The translations under genes were made by a program, and so were the position numbers. Source: Actinomycetes bacterium (lineage in GTDB: Bacteria > Actinomycetota > Actinomycetes > Actinomycetales > Cellulomonadaceae). Taken from it: 33,704 bases of DNA. The stretch covers positions 1 to 33,704 of the forward strand of contig JAEYUL010000181.1 in assembly GCA_023432565.1 (NCBI GenBank). The letters run 5' to 3'. Below, one piece after another: positions 1 to 8,354 of the stretch; within the stretch, counting starts at the first letter, position 1, and every line of letters begins with the position of its first letter. The notes beneath the pieces are model-generated. The model saw only the letters and a program-made list of their open reading frames with translations. It made no database searches and had not been told where the DNA came from.

Positions 1-540
1 CGCCGGGCCCGTGGCGGGCGCGGGGCTCGTGGCAGGCGCCGGGCTCGGCGCAGGCGCCGCAGCGACCGGGGCGGCCGTCCCGCGGGCGACCGGAGCGGCC
101 TCGTCCACGTCGTCGGTGACGACCGGACTCAGGCGTCGCAGGGCGAAGCCGATGAGCAGGAGCACCACACCGAGACCGACCACCAGCAGCGCGACGCCGA
201 AGGCGACGACCGACGTGAACAGCGACGCCCTCAGGAACGACGCCGTCATCATCGTCTCGCGGGTCGGGTCCTCACGCGGCAGCTCGGCGTAGGTCTTGCC
301 ACCCGACGAGTCGAGCGCGTGCTTGTTGATGATGTCGGCCTGGACCCACGCCTCCCACGGCGTGTCGACGAGCTGCCCCTGGAAGGCCGCAGCGTCGTCG
401 GAGACGGTGATCTTCTCGGCGGCGAGGTTGCTCGCCACCAGACCCCACGTGACCGCACCGGCCACGATGAAGATGATCCCGAAGACGATGACCCAGAGGC
501 CGAGCCCCCGGGCTCCGTGCTTGCGAACGGTGGTCGCCAC
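1..540 (-). CDS. Two-TM membrane protein with Ala/Pro-rich tail, C-terminus cut by window edge
   Basis: The frame stays open from a GTG at 540 to the window edge (180 codons, no stop), so the C-terminus is missing. A purine-rich Shine-Dalgarno (AGAGGGGA) lies just upstream of the GTG. The protein has a short basic N-terminus, a membrane segment at about residues 13-35, an extracytoplasmic loop of about 70 residues containing DTPWEAWVQADIINKHALD, and a second membrane segment at about 106-133. An Ala/Pro/Thr-rich low-complexity tail follows. From memory this layout matches a widespread actinobacterial family often labelled aromatic ring-opening dioxygenase LigA; nothing here looks like a dioxygenase, so that label should not be trusted. 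Function is unknown. It lies downstream of the DUF3817 gene on the same strand, about 170 nt away. Confidence 0.72.
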   Translation of the reverse strand, partial: MATTVRKHGARGLGLWVIVFGIIFIVAGAVTWGLVASNLAAEKITVSDDAAAFQGQLVDTPWEAWVQADIINKHALDSSGGKTYAELPREDPTRETMMTASFLRASLFTSVVAFGVALLVVGLGVVLLLIGFALRRLSPVVTDDVDEAAPVARGTAAPVAAAPAPSPAPATSPAPATGPA

Positions 541-708
541 GTGCCGTTCCCCTCTCTGGAGCGCTCCCCGTCACCAGGTGGGTGCAGGGGCCGTGCGGAG
601 TGCACTCGTGCGCGTTCCTGCAGGTCGACTGTACCCACATGCCCACAAACCGCACGCGCAGGGGTCGCCGTCGCCCGCGCCGTGGGCACGGGCGACGGCG
701 TGAGGCTG

Positions 709-1176
709 CTACCGGACGGCGTCCTTCGGCGTCTGCGCGGCCGCCAGGCGGGCCAGGCCCTGGGTGTGCACCTTGCGCTCGAGCACGAACGACATGACCG
801 GCACGACGCCCGCCAGCGCCATGGTCACCAGTCGTCCGAACCGCCAGCGCATCGTGCTCCACAGGTCGAACACCGTGATCAGGTAGACCACGTAGACCCA
901 CCCGTGCGCGTACGGGACCCAGGCGAAGGCCGCCGCGAGCGACTCGGCGTGCAGCCCGTACTTGAGCAGCATCTCGACGCACAGCACGATCAGCATCGAG
1001 CCCGTGATCCACGCCGCCCAGCGGTAGCGCGCGAGCGAGCCGCGCGCCTTGCGGCTCCAGGGTGTGGCTGCGTCCGTCGCTGCGTCCGTCGTCGCGTCCG
1101 CTGCCTGCGCGTCCGTCGACCCTGCGTCCGTCGTCACGTTCTCGTCCTTGTCTGCCGGCGGCTCGTTCACTCCCAC
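709..1176 (-). CDS. DUF3817 family integral membrane protein
   Basis: Small membrane protein of 155 aa. A disordered Asp/Ala/Thr-rich N-terminus of about 45 residues carries short DAATDAAT repeats. About three hydrophobic segments follow: AAWITGSMLIVLCVEMLL, WVYVVYLITVFDLWS and LVTMALAGVVPVMSFVL. The conserved VPYAHGWVYVVYLITVFDL stretch and the C-terminal VLERKV are typical of DUF3817 proteins, which sit beside guaA in many actinobacteria; their function is not established. The GTG at 1176 lies inside the last codons of guaA. A second GTG at 1170 overlaps the guaA stop as GTGA and is an equally plausible start. Either way the gene should be translationally coupled to guaA. It ends with TAG at 711-709. 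Confidence 0.82.
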   Translation of the reverse strand: MGVNEPPADKDENVTTDAGSTDAQAADATTDAATDAATPWSRKARGSLARYRWAAWITGSMLIVLCVEMLLKYGLHAESLAAAFAWVPYAHGWVYVVYLITVFDLWSTMRWRFGRLVTMALAGVVPVMSFVLERKVHTQGLARLAAAQTPKDAVR

Positions 1177-2753
1177 TCGATCGTGCCCGGCGGCTTGCTG
1201 GTGACGTCGAGGACGACGCGATTGACCTCGGGCACCTCGTTGGTGATGCGCGTGGAGATCGTCGCGAGCACGTCGTACGGCATCCGGGTCCAGTCGGCCG
1301 TCATCGCGTCCTCCGACGAGACGGGGCGCAGGACGATCGGGTGGCCGTACGTCCGGCCGTCACCCTGCACGCCGACCGACCGCACGTCGGCCAGCAGCAC
1401 CACGGGGCACTGCCAGATGTCGCGGTCCAGGCCCGCGCGCGTGAGCTCGTCGCGGGCGATGGCGTCGGCGGCGCGCAGCACCTCGAGGCGCTGCGCCGTG
1501 ACCTCGCCGATGATCCGGATGCCGAGGCCGGGGCCGGGGAACGGCTGACGCCAGACGATGGCCTCGGGGACGCCGAGCTCGAGCCCGACGGCGCGGACCT
1601 CGTCCTTGAACAGCGTCCGCAGCGGCTCGACGAGCTCGAACTGCAGGTCGTCCGGCAGGCCGCCGACGTTGTGGTGCGACTTGATGTTGGCAGCGCCCTC
1701 GCCGCCGCCCGACTCCACGACGTCCGGGTAGAGCGTGCCCTGCACGAGGAACTTGACCTCGGCACCCGACTCGCCGGACTCGGCGACGACCTCGCGCGCG
1801 GCGTCCTCGAACACACGGATGAACTCGCGGCCGATGATCTTGCGCTTGGTCTCCGGGTCGGTGTGTCCCGCGAGCGCCTGCAGGAACCGCGCACGCGCGT
1901 CGACGACCTTGAGCTTGACGCCCGTGGAGGCGACGAAGTCCTTCTCGACCTGCTCGGCCTCGCCGGAGCGCAGCAGGCCGTGGTCGACGAACACGCACGT
2001 GAGCTGGTGTCCCACGGCGCGCTGCACGAGCGCGGCGGCCACCGAGGAGTCGACGCCGCCCGACAGGCCGCAGATCACGCGGGCGTCGCCGACCTGCGCG
2101 CGGATGCGCTCGACCTGCTCGGCGATGACGTTGCCCGGGTTCCAGTCCGGCGCGAGCCCGGCGCCCTCGTACAGGAAGTTCTCGAGCGCCTTCTGCCCGA
2201 GCGGCGAGTGCTTGACCTCCGGGTGCCACTGCACCCCGAACAGGCGCCGGTCACGGTCCTCGAACGCGGCGACGGGCGAGCCGTCGCTGGTGGCGAGCAC
2301 CTCGAAGCCGGCGGGTGCGGCGTGCACCGAGTCGCCGTGGCTCATCCACACGGTCTGCTGCTGCGGGCTGCCCGCCAGCACGGTGCCCGGGGCGGACACC
2401 TCGACCGCGGTGCCGCCGTACTCGCGGCGGCCGGTCTGCGCGACGGTCCCCCCGAGCGCCTGGGCCATGGCCTGGAAGCCGTAGCAGATGCCCAGCACGG
2501 GCACGCCGGCCTCGAACAGCGCGGGGTCGACGAAGGGCGCGCCGTCGGCGTACACCGACGACGGGCCGCCCGACAGGATGATCGCGGCGGGGTCCTTCGC
2601 GAGCAGGTCGTCCACGCTCGCGGTGTGGGGGACGATCTCGGAGTACACGTTGGCCTCGCGCACGCGGCGCGCGATCAGCTGGGCGTACTGCGCGCCGAAG
2701 TCGACGACGAGGACCGGGCGGTGAGCAGTCGGCTGCTCAGGCGTCTGAGTCAC
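1167..2753 (-). CDS. guaA: GMP synthase (glutamine-hydrolysing)
   Basis: This enzyme converts XMP, ATP and glutamine to GMP, the last step of guanine nucleotide synthesis, in the cytoplasm. The 528-aa length is normal for the family. A class I glutamine amidotransferase domain fills about residues 13-200, with nucleophile Cys90 in GICYGF and His177/Glu179 in VQWHPEV. The ATP-pyrophosphatase domain follows, with the P-loop SGGVDSS at 231-237. The C-terminal dimerisation/XMP-binding domain ends in the characteristic KPPGTIEWE. Start is GTG at 2753 behind a GGGAG-type ribosome site. The guaB and guaB3 genes lie about 20 kb away on the same strand, so the purine genes are linked but not one operon. 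The DUF3817 gene overlaps its 3' end. Confidence 0.97.
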   Translation of the reverse strand: MTQTPEQPTAHRPVLVVDFGAQYAQLIARRVREANVYSEIVPHTASVDDLLAKDPAAIILSGGPSSVYADGAPFVDPALFEAGVPVLGICYGFQAMAQALGGTVAQTGRREYGGTAVEVSAPGTVLAGSPQQQTVWMSHGDSVHAAPAGFEVLATSDGSPVAAFEDRDRRLFGVQWHPEVKHSPLGQKALENFLYEGAGLAPDWNPGNVIAEQVERIRAQVGDARVICGLSGGVDSSVAAALVQRAVGHQLTCVFVDHGLLRSGEAEQVEKDFVASTGVKLKVVDARARFLQALAGHTDPETKRKIIGREFIRVFEDAAREVVAESGESGAEVKFLVQGTLYPDVVESGGGEGAANIKSHHNVGGLPDDLQFELVEPLRTLFKDEVRAVGLELGVPEAIVWRQPFPGPGLGIRIIGEVTAQRLEVLRAADAIARDELTRAGLDRDIWQCPVVLLADVRSVGVQGDGRTYGHPIVLRPVSSEDAMTADWTRMPYDVLATISTRITNEVPEVNRVVLDVTSKPPGTIEWE

Positions 2754-2972
2754 GCTCCCAGGGTAGTCGCCGCACCCGGCTGCTCCGGCCTCGTGTCCAC
2801 GCCGCCGAGGGAGCCCCGCGGCCGCCGCCTCCGGCCCGGTCCGACGAACCCGGACGCGGGAGCGCGTGCGCCCGGCCGCCGCGGCGCAGGGATCGCGCCG
2901 GGGTGCGACGAGCCCGGCGCGGGCCGGAAAACGAGTCGAGTCGTGTCAGCACCCGCCCGTAACGTGGAGCGA

Positions 2973-4844
2973 GTGCGATCCCTCCCCCTGGCCGACCCGG
3001 GTACCCCGCCGCTGACGGGCCCCGTGGCCTACCTCCTGTGGCAGGCGCGCCGGCAGTGGGGGATCCTCACGGTCGGCGTGCTGCTGGGCGTGCTCATGTT
3101 CTCCTGCCAGGCGGCGCTGCCGTACGTGACGGGCTACGCGATCGACTCGGGCCTCTCGCAGGGTTTCGGCACGGACCTGTGGCGGGCCGCGGGGGGGCTC
3201 GCCCTGCTCGGTGCGATCTCGGCCGCGGCCTCGGCGATCGGCCACCGGTTCGACGTCGAGAACTGGCTGCGCGCCTCGTTCGCGGCGTCCCAGCTCGTCG
3301 GTCAGCGCGTGGCGCGATCGGGACACACGATCACCGCCGAGCTGCCGACCGGGGAGGTCGTCTCGGCGGTCGCGAACGACGCGCTGCGCATCGGTGAGAT
3401 CTTCCACACGGTCGCGCGGTTCATCGGCTCGATCGTGGCGTACGTCATCGCGGCGTTCGTCATGCTGCGCACGTCGGTCCCGCTGGGGCTCATCGTCGTG
3501 CTCGGGCTGCCGACCGTCACGGTCTGCATCGCCGCGCTCGTCAAGCCGCTGCAGCGCCGGCAGGTCGCGCAGCGCGAGGCCTCGGGCCGGCTCACGACGC
3601 TCGGCTCGGACACGGTCTCCGGCCTGCGCATCCTGCGCGGCATCGGTGGCGAGGGCGTGTTCACCGCGCGCTACCGCGCGCAGTCGCAGCTCGTGCGCCG
3701 CAAGGGCGAGGCCGTCGCGGTCACGCAGTCGTGGCTCGACGCGCTGCAGGTGCTCCTGCCCGGCGCGTTCGTGGTGGTGCTCATCTGGTACGGCGCGCAC
3801 CTGGCGGTCGCGGGCGACATCACGCCCGGGCAGCTGGTGCAGGCGTACGGGTTCGCCGCGTTCCTCGCCTGGCCCGTGCAGCAGATGACCTACACCGTGC
3901 AGTCCGCCACGCGCGCGCACGTCGGGGCAGGCAAGGTGCTCAACGTGCTCCGGGTGGTGCCCGCCACGGGTGCCCGCCCCGGGACGCAGGCTCCGCCGCC
4001 GCCCGGGGTCCCTCTCGTGGACGAGACGTCGGGCGTGACGGTCCGGCCCGGCCTGGTCAGCGCCCTGGTGTGCGCCGACCCGGACGCGTCCGCAGCGGTC
4101 GCGACGCGCATGGGCAGGTTCGACGACGAGGCCGAGGCGGCGACGCCCGTGCGCCTGGGTGGCGTGCTCCTCGCGGACCTGGACAAGCAGGTGGTGCGCG
4201 AGCGCATCGTGCTCGCCGAGGCGACGCCGCACCTGTTCTCGGGCACGCTCGCGAGCGAGCTCGACGTGCACGGGCCCGGCGACGCCGAGCGTCTGCTGCG
4301 GGCGATCGCGCTGGCCGACGCCCACGACGTGCTCGACTCGGTGCCGGACGGCCTGGACGGCGAGATGCCCGAGAAGGGCCGCTCGCTGTCGGGTGGCCAG
4401 CGCCAGCGAGTCGCGCTGGCGCGTGCGCTCCTGCTGGACCCGGAGATCCTGCTGCTCGTCGAGCCGACGTCGGCGGTCGACGCGCACACCGAGGCACGCA
4501 TCGCGGCCCGGCTCGCCGGTGAGCGACGCGGCCGGGCGACCCTCGTGGTCACCGCGTCCCCGCTCGTGCTGGACCACGTGGACGAGGTGCAGCTCCTGGT
4601 GGACGGCCGCGTGGTCGCCACCGGCACGCACGCCGAGCTGCTGGCCCGGCGGGACGCGCACGGCGCGGCCTACCGGCGGGTGGTGGAGCGCAACCTGGAC
4701 GACGAGACGCCCCCGCAGGGCGTGCCCGCGGTCGTCCGTCCTGTCGACGTCACGCGCGACGACCCGATCGCCGACGAGGCGTTCGACGAGCTGCTCGACG
4801 GCCAGCCGGCCGGAGGCACCGACACCCGAGGAGGTCGACCGTGA
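2973..4844 (+). CDS. ABC exporter half-transporter A, with catalytically dead nucleotide-binding motifs
   Basis: Type I ABC exporter subunit of 623 aa: an N-terminal six-helix membrane domain (about residues 15-330) fused to an ATPase domain. The signature LSGGQRQR is intact (from about residue 472), but the Walker A region at about 357-375 reads CADPDASA and lacks the P-loop Gly/Lys. The Walker B Asp is Val496 (LLLVEPTSAVD; the Glu is kept) and the switch His is replaced by Ala528 (VVTASP). It therefore probably cannot hydrolyse ATP itself and supplies the signature loop to its partner. GTG 2973 (protein begins VRSLPLADPGTP) is chosen because homologues are recalled to begin this way. GTGs at 2943 and 2964 are in frame, and no start has a clean Shine-Dalgarno. 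The gene overlaps the next one by GTGA. Substrate unknown. Confidence 0.88.
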   Translation: MRSLPLADPGTPPLTGPVAYLLWQARRQWGILTVGVLLGVLMFSCQAALPYVTGYAIDSGLSQGFGTDLWRAAGGLALLGAISAAASAIGHRFDVENWLRASFAASQLVGQRVARSGHTITAELPTGEVVSAVANDALRIGEIFHTVARFIGSIVAYVIAAFVMLRTSVPLGLIVVLGLPTVTVCIAALVKPLQRRQVAQREASGRLTTLGSDTVSGLRILRGIGGEGVFTARYRAQSQLVRRKGEAVAVTQSWLDALQVLLPGAFVVVLIWYGAHLAVAGDITPGQLVQAYGFAAFLAWPVQQMTYTVQSATRAHVGAGKVLNVLRVVPATGARPGTQAPPPPGVPLVDETSGVTVRPGLVSALVCADPDASAAVATRMGRFDDEAEAATPVRLGGVLLADLDKQVVRERIVLAEATPHLFSGTLASELDVHGPGDAERLLRAIALADAHDVLDSVPDGLDGEMPEKGRSLSGGQRQRVALARALLLDPEILLLVEPTSAVDAHTEARIAARLAGERRGRATLVVTASPLVLDHVDEVQLLVDGRVVATGTHAELLARRDAHGAAYRRVVERNLDDETPPQGVPAVVRPVDVTRDDPIADEAFDELLDGQPAGGTDTRGGRP

Positions 4845-6574
4845 AGCTCCCCATCGCCGACGCGGCGACGGTCCGCGCGTACGCGGCGCACCTCCTGCGC
4901 GCCCACCGCCGGCCGCTGACCGCGATCGCGGTGCTGCACACGTGCGCCGCAGTCCTCGGCCTGGCGGGACCCTGGCTGCTCGGACGGCTCGTGGACGCAG
5001 TCGCCGACGGCACGACGACCGGCTACGTCAACGCGCTCGTCGCGCTCGGCGCGGCCGCCGTGCTGGGCCAGAGCGTCCTGACGCGGTTCGCGCAACGCAG
5101 CTCGATGCTCTTCGGCGAGATGGTCTTCGCGGACCTGCGCGAGGAGTTCATCGAGACCGTGACCTCGTTGCCGTTGTCGACGGTCGAGCGCGCCGGCACG
5201 GGTGACCTGGTGGCCCGCACGACGAACGACGTCAACAAGCTGCAGAACGCGGTGCGGTTCGGCGTGCCGCGCGTGATCGTCGCGGTCGTCACGATCGTGC
5301 TGACGGTCGTGGCGTGCGTCGTGCTGTCCCCGCTCGTCGCGATCGCGATGTTCGTCGGGGTGCCCGTGATGCTCGTCGTGGTGCGCTGGTACCTGCGCCA
5401 CGCGACGGCCGCGTACCTGCGTGAGTCCGCGGCGTACGCGACGCTCAACGGCACGATCACGGAGACGGTCGAGGGCGCTCGCACGGTCGACGCGCTGCGG
5501 CTCGGCCCGCGGCGCGAGGCCCGCGTCGAGGCTGACCTGCGCGAGGCGTTCGCGGCCGAGCGCGCCACCCTGAACCTGCGGACCGGCCTGTTCCCGGGCG
5601 TGGACTTCGCGTTCACGGCCGCGCCCGTGGCCGTGCTGCTGTGGGGCGGATGGCTCGTCTCCCAGGGCCAGGTCTCCCTGGGTGTCGTCGCCTCGATCGT
5701 GCTGTACACCTACCAGGTGTCCGGCCCCGTGTGGGACCTGATCTTCTGGGTCGACGAGATCCAGGTCGCGGCGACGTCGCTCGCGCGCATCGTCGGCATC
5801 CGGCTCGTCGAGCCGGACCGCGAGCCGCGTGAGGGCACCCCGGTCGACGAGGACGTGACCGCTCGGGGTCTGCGCTACGCGTACCGCGAGGGCCACGACG
5901 TGCTGCACGGCATCGACCTGGACCTGCGCTCGGGCGAGCGGCTGGCCGTGGTCGGCCCGTCCGGCGCGGGCAAGTCGACCCTCGGTCGCATGCTCGCCGG
6001 CATCCACCCGCCCACGGGTGGCACGGTGAGCGTGGGCAGAGTGCCGCTCGTGGACCTCCCGCTCGAGGAGCTGCGCACCCACGTCGCGCTGGTCACCCAG
6101 GAGCACCACGTCTTCGTCGGCACGGTCGCGGACAACCTGCGGCTCGCCGACCCGGACGCCTCGCAGGAGGCGCTGCGGCGCTCGCTCGAGGCGGTCGACG
6201 CCTGGGGCTGGGTCGCGGCGCTGCCGGACGGGCTGGCCACCGAGATCGGCTCGGGCGGCGCGCCGCTGTCACCCGCGCAGGCCCAGCAGATCGCGCTGGC
6301 CCGGTTGGTGCTGCTCGACCCGCACACGCTCGTCCTCGACGAGGCGACCTCGCTGCTCGACCCGCGGGCCGCGCGTCACCTGGAGCGCTCCCTGAACGGC
6401 GTGCTCGCGGGGCGGACGGTCGTGGCGATCGCGCACCGCCTGCACACGGCCCACGACGCGGACCGCGTCGCGGTCGTCGACGGCGGCCGCATCACCGAGA
6501 TCGGTCCGCACGACGAGCTGGTCGCGGCCGGCGGCGACTACGCGGCGCTGTGGAGGTCGTGGCAGCACGAGTGA
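4841..6574 (+). CDS. ABC exporter half-transporter B, catalytic partner subunit
   Basis: Type I ABC exporter subunit of 577 aa with a membrane domain (about residues 20-320) followed by an ATPase domain. Walker A GPSGAGKST (372-380), the Q-loop in LVTQEHH, Walker B LVLDEATSLLD (Asp500, Glu501) and switch His532 are all canonical. The signature motif is degenerate: LSPAQ at about 476-480 instead of LSGGQ. This is the mirror image of the upstream subunit. The predicted heterodimer has one complete ATP site (Walker A/B/His from B plus LSGGQ from A) and one dead site. The GTG start overlaps the upstream stop by 4 nt and follows CGAGGAGGTCGACC, a good ribosome site. Export of drugs, lipids or peptides is possible; the sequence does not tell. 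Confidence 0.92.
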   Translation: MKLPIADAATVRAYAAHLLRAHRRPLTAIAVLHTCAAVLGLAGPWLLGRLVDAVADGTTTGYVNALVALGAAAVLGQSVLTRFAQRSSMLFGEMVFADLREEFIETVTSLPLSTVERAGTGDLVARTTNDVNKLQNAVRFGVPRVIVAVVTIVLTVVACVVLSPLVAIAMFVGVPVMLVVVRWYLRHATAAYLRESAAYATLNGTITETVEGARTVDALRLGPRREARVEADLREAFAAERATLNLRTGLFPGVDFAFTAAPVAVLLWGGWLVSQGQVSLGVVASIVLYTYQVSGPVWDLIFWVDEIQVAATSLARIVGIRLVEPDREPREGTPVDEDVTARGLRYAYREGHDVLHGIDLDLRSGERLAVVGPSGAGKSTLGRMLAGIHPPTGGTVSVGRVPLVDLPLEELRTHVALVTQEHHVFVGTVADNLRLADPDASQEALRRSLEAVDAWGWVAALPDGLATEIGSGGAPLSPAQAQQIALARLVLLDPHTLVLDEATSLLDPRAARHLERSLNGVLAGRTVVAIAHRLHTAHDADRVAVVDGGRITEIGPHDELVAAGGDYAALWRSWQHE

Positions 6575-6681
6575 CGACGGCGGGAGGACGCCCGTGGGTG
6601 CCGTCCGACGCCGCCACTCATGCCGGCCGACTGGTCCCGAGCTCGCCCGGCCCGCCCGACTCGCCCGGCCCGGCCGGCGAT

Positions 6682-6698
6682 GTTCGCTCAGAGCGAAC
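6682..6698. repeat. Near-perfect 17-bp palindrome between convergent genes
   Basis: GTTCGCTC and GAGCGAAC flank a single A. It lies in the 147-nt gap between the ABC exporter stop and the stop of the convergent minus-strand gene. As RNA it gives a 7-bp stem with a 3-nt loop and no following U-tract, so it is a weak terminator candidate. It could also be a protein-binding site. Confidence 0.5.
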
Positions 6699-6721
6699 GG
6701 TGTCGGTGGGCCGGGTCATGG

Positions 6722-7138
6722 TCAGCCGACGTAACGGGCTTCGATCTCGGCGAAGAATGCGCGTGACAGCCGCACGAAGTCGTCGTACCGCACGACGATG
6801 TCCTCCCCCGGCCGGATGCGCAGCACGCTGCGCGCCGGGTCGAGCGCGATGCTCGGGTCCTCCAGCAGCCGCCCCCCGTTCTCCATGAGCGAGCGGGTCA
6901 GCAGTCGCACCTCGTTCAGCGCGTTCCCGTCCTTGCCCTCCTTGGCCCGCAACCGGTGGACGAACCGCATCTCGAGCGCGAGCAGGAGCGCCGCGAAGTA
7001 GCTGCCTTCGAGGTCGTCGAGAGCCGTGTCGTCGACGTCGCTGTCGGAGCGGGCCACGTCGAACGCCGTGATCTCGGCCTCGACCTGACCGCGACAGTCC
7101 GCGATGTAGTCGGCGTCGTACGTCCCCTGCGCGAGCAT
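6722..7138 (-). CDS. Unrecognised 138-aa acidic protein
   Basis: Start ATG at 7138 is preceded by a strong AGGAGG ribosome site about 6 nt upstream, so the longer in-frame extension to 7264 is not needed. The protein begins MLAQGTYDADYIADCRGQ. It is predicted mostly helical and soluble, with no signal peptide or membrane segment. An acidic stretch (SDSDVDDTALDDLEGSY) is followed by FAALLLALEMRFVHRLRAKEGKDGNALNEVRLL and a C-terminal part ending FFAEIEARYVG. I do not recognise a family. Codon use (strong G/C at third positions) matches the neighbours. It is convergent with the ABC exporter and shares its strand with the SURF1 gene, whose stop is about 90 nt upstream. Confidence 0.75.
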   Translation of the reverse strand: MLAQGTYDADYIADCRGQVEAEITAFDVARSDSDVDDTALDDLEGSYFAALLLALEMRFVHRLRAKEGKDGNALNEVRLLTRSLMENGGRLLEDPSIALDPARSVLRIRPGEDIVVRYDDFVRLSRAFFAEIEARYVG

Positions 7139-7229
7139 CGAGCCCTCCTGTCGATGTGCCTGCGTCGGACCGCCCGACGTCCCCGGGTGCATCGTCGCAC
7201 CAAGTGCCGGCTCTGCACGACGGCCGACG

Positions 7230-8075
7230 TCAGGCCACGGTCTGCGGTACCGCGGGACGTCCACGCGCCTCGTCGCGCACCATGCGCAGCCACAGGGCCG
7301 CGGCGAAGCCCCCGAAGATCCACCACTGCGCCGCGTACGCCAGGTTCCGGACGTTCAGGCCGGAGCCGGCCTTGCGCGGCGGGTCCAGCACGGCGATCGC
7401 CGAGTCCTGCCCGGGCTCGGAGCTCGTCAGCACGAGATATCCCGAGTAGATCGGCCCGCCCCACAGCCCCACGAGCTCGGCCGACGAGATCGCCTCGACC
7501 TGCCCGTCGGCGGCGCCGTCGCCCGCCTGCTCGGACACCTGCAGGTACCCGGTGACCTCGACCGGACCGGCGGGAGGCTCGTCGACGTCGTCGGGTGCGG
7601 CCACCCACCCGCGCACGACGGGCAGCACGGCGCCCGCCGCCTGCTCCCCCTGCACGCCCCCGGCATCGCTCACGCGCAGCGGCGTCAGCACGAGGAACCC
7701 GCGCTCGCCGTCGTGCACGCGCTCCGGCACGAGGAGCTGGCCCTGCGGCTCGTACGAGCCGGTGACCACGACCTTGCGCGCGACGAGCTCGCCGCGGAAC
7801 GACGTCTGCGGCGCGAGCTCCTCGCCGAGGGGGACGGGAGCTGCGGCCTGCTGCTGCGCCTCGTACTCGGCCTGCGCGCGGTGCCCACGCACCTCCGCGC
7901 GGTCGAGCTGCCAGGCCCCGAGCAGCCCGCACACGGTGGCGGCGGCCGCCAGGAGGACGAGCATGACGAGCATGCGGGGGCGGACGGCGGCGCGCAGCAT
8001 GGTCGTCGGCTCGTGCACCTCGCGGACGGCCCAGGCGCCCGCAGACCCCGGCGCCGACTCGTCCGGGGTGGTCAC
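7230..8075 (-). CDS. SURF1 family cytochrome c oxidase assembly protein
   Basis: SURF1 proteins help assemble the haem a-containing site of cytochrome c oxidase in the membrane. The typical layout is present: an N-terminal membrane helix (MLVMLVLLAAAATVCGLLGAW), then the conserved WQLDRAEVRGHRA, a large extracytoplasmic domain with RGWV and a G.Y......, and a C-terminal helix containing NLAYAAQWWIFGGFAAA, the family hallmark (LxYxxQWW). The GTG at 8075 gives 281 aa with a disordered N-terminus; GTG 8093 and ATG 8000 (MLRAAVRPRM, 256 aa) are alternatives. It is divergent from xfp across about 280 nt. No other oxidase genes are in the window. Confidence 0.9.
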   Translation of the reverse strand: MTTPDESAPGSAGAWAVREVHEPTTMLRAAVRPRMLVMLVLLAAAATVCGLLGAWQLDRAEVRGHRAQAEYEAQQQAAAPVPLGEELAPQTSFRGELVARKVVVTGSYEPQGQLLVPERVHDGERGFLVLTPLRVSDAGGVQGEQAAGAVLPVVRGWVAAPDDVDEPPAGPVEVTGYLQVSEQAGDGAADGQVEAISSAELVGLWGGPIYSGYLVLTSSEPGQDSAIAVLDPPRKAGSGLNVRNLAYAAQWWIFGGFAAALWLRMVRDEARGRPAVPQTVA

Positions 8076-8316
8076 GGATGCTCGCTCGGGCACGCGACCA
8101 CGGTACTCGTGGACGCTGAGACGACGTGGCGTCACGAACGTCACACGCCGCCGCGCCGAGTGCCCCGCCATCCAGGCGCGAGGCGCGTGACCTGCGAAGA
8201 TCTCGCTCAGCAGGACACGAGCACGTGCGGTTGTATGGAACGAGGCGCAGGGGCCCTGGGTAGGACGTCCCACGGCCTGCGATGCTCACAGGGTTGGCTG
8301 GAACCGGCTCGAACCA

Positions 8317-8335
8317 CCCGCGGCCCGGCCGCGGG
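8317..8335 (+). other. GC-rich palindrome in the xfp leader
   Basis: Nine-base arms CCCGCGGCC and GGCCGCGGG flank one C. The element ends 7 nt before the GGGGAG ribosome site of xfp (8343-8348), so if transcribed it would form a hairpin close to the translation start. No promoter could be fixed in the 279-nt gap between SURF1 and xfp. Confidence 0.4.
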
Positions 8336-8354
8336 ACGACACGGGGAGCGATGG

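Noticed and set aside
1..540. Naming the first gene an aromatic ring-opening dioxygenase (LigA)
   Set aside because: The product is a two-helix membrane protein with no dioxygenase feature; the name is a propagated label.
1062..2942. Long plus-strand extension in front of the first ABC gene
   Set aside because: It runs antisense to guaA and encodes no recognisable domain; the ABC subunit begins at about 2973.
6381..6394. TGGAGCGCTCCCTG as a CelR-like operator
   Set aside because: It lies deep inside the ATPase domain of the ABC gene and encodes conserved-frame residues LERSL; treated as chance.
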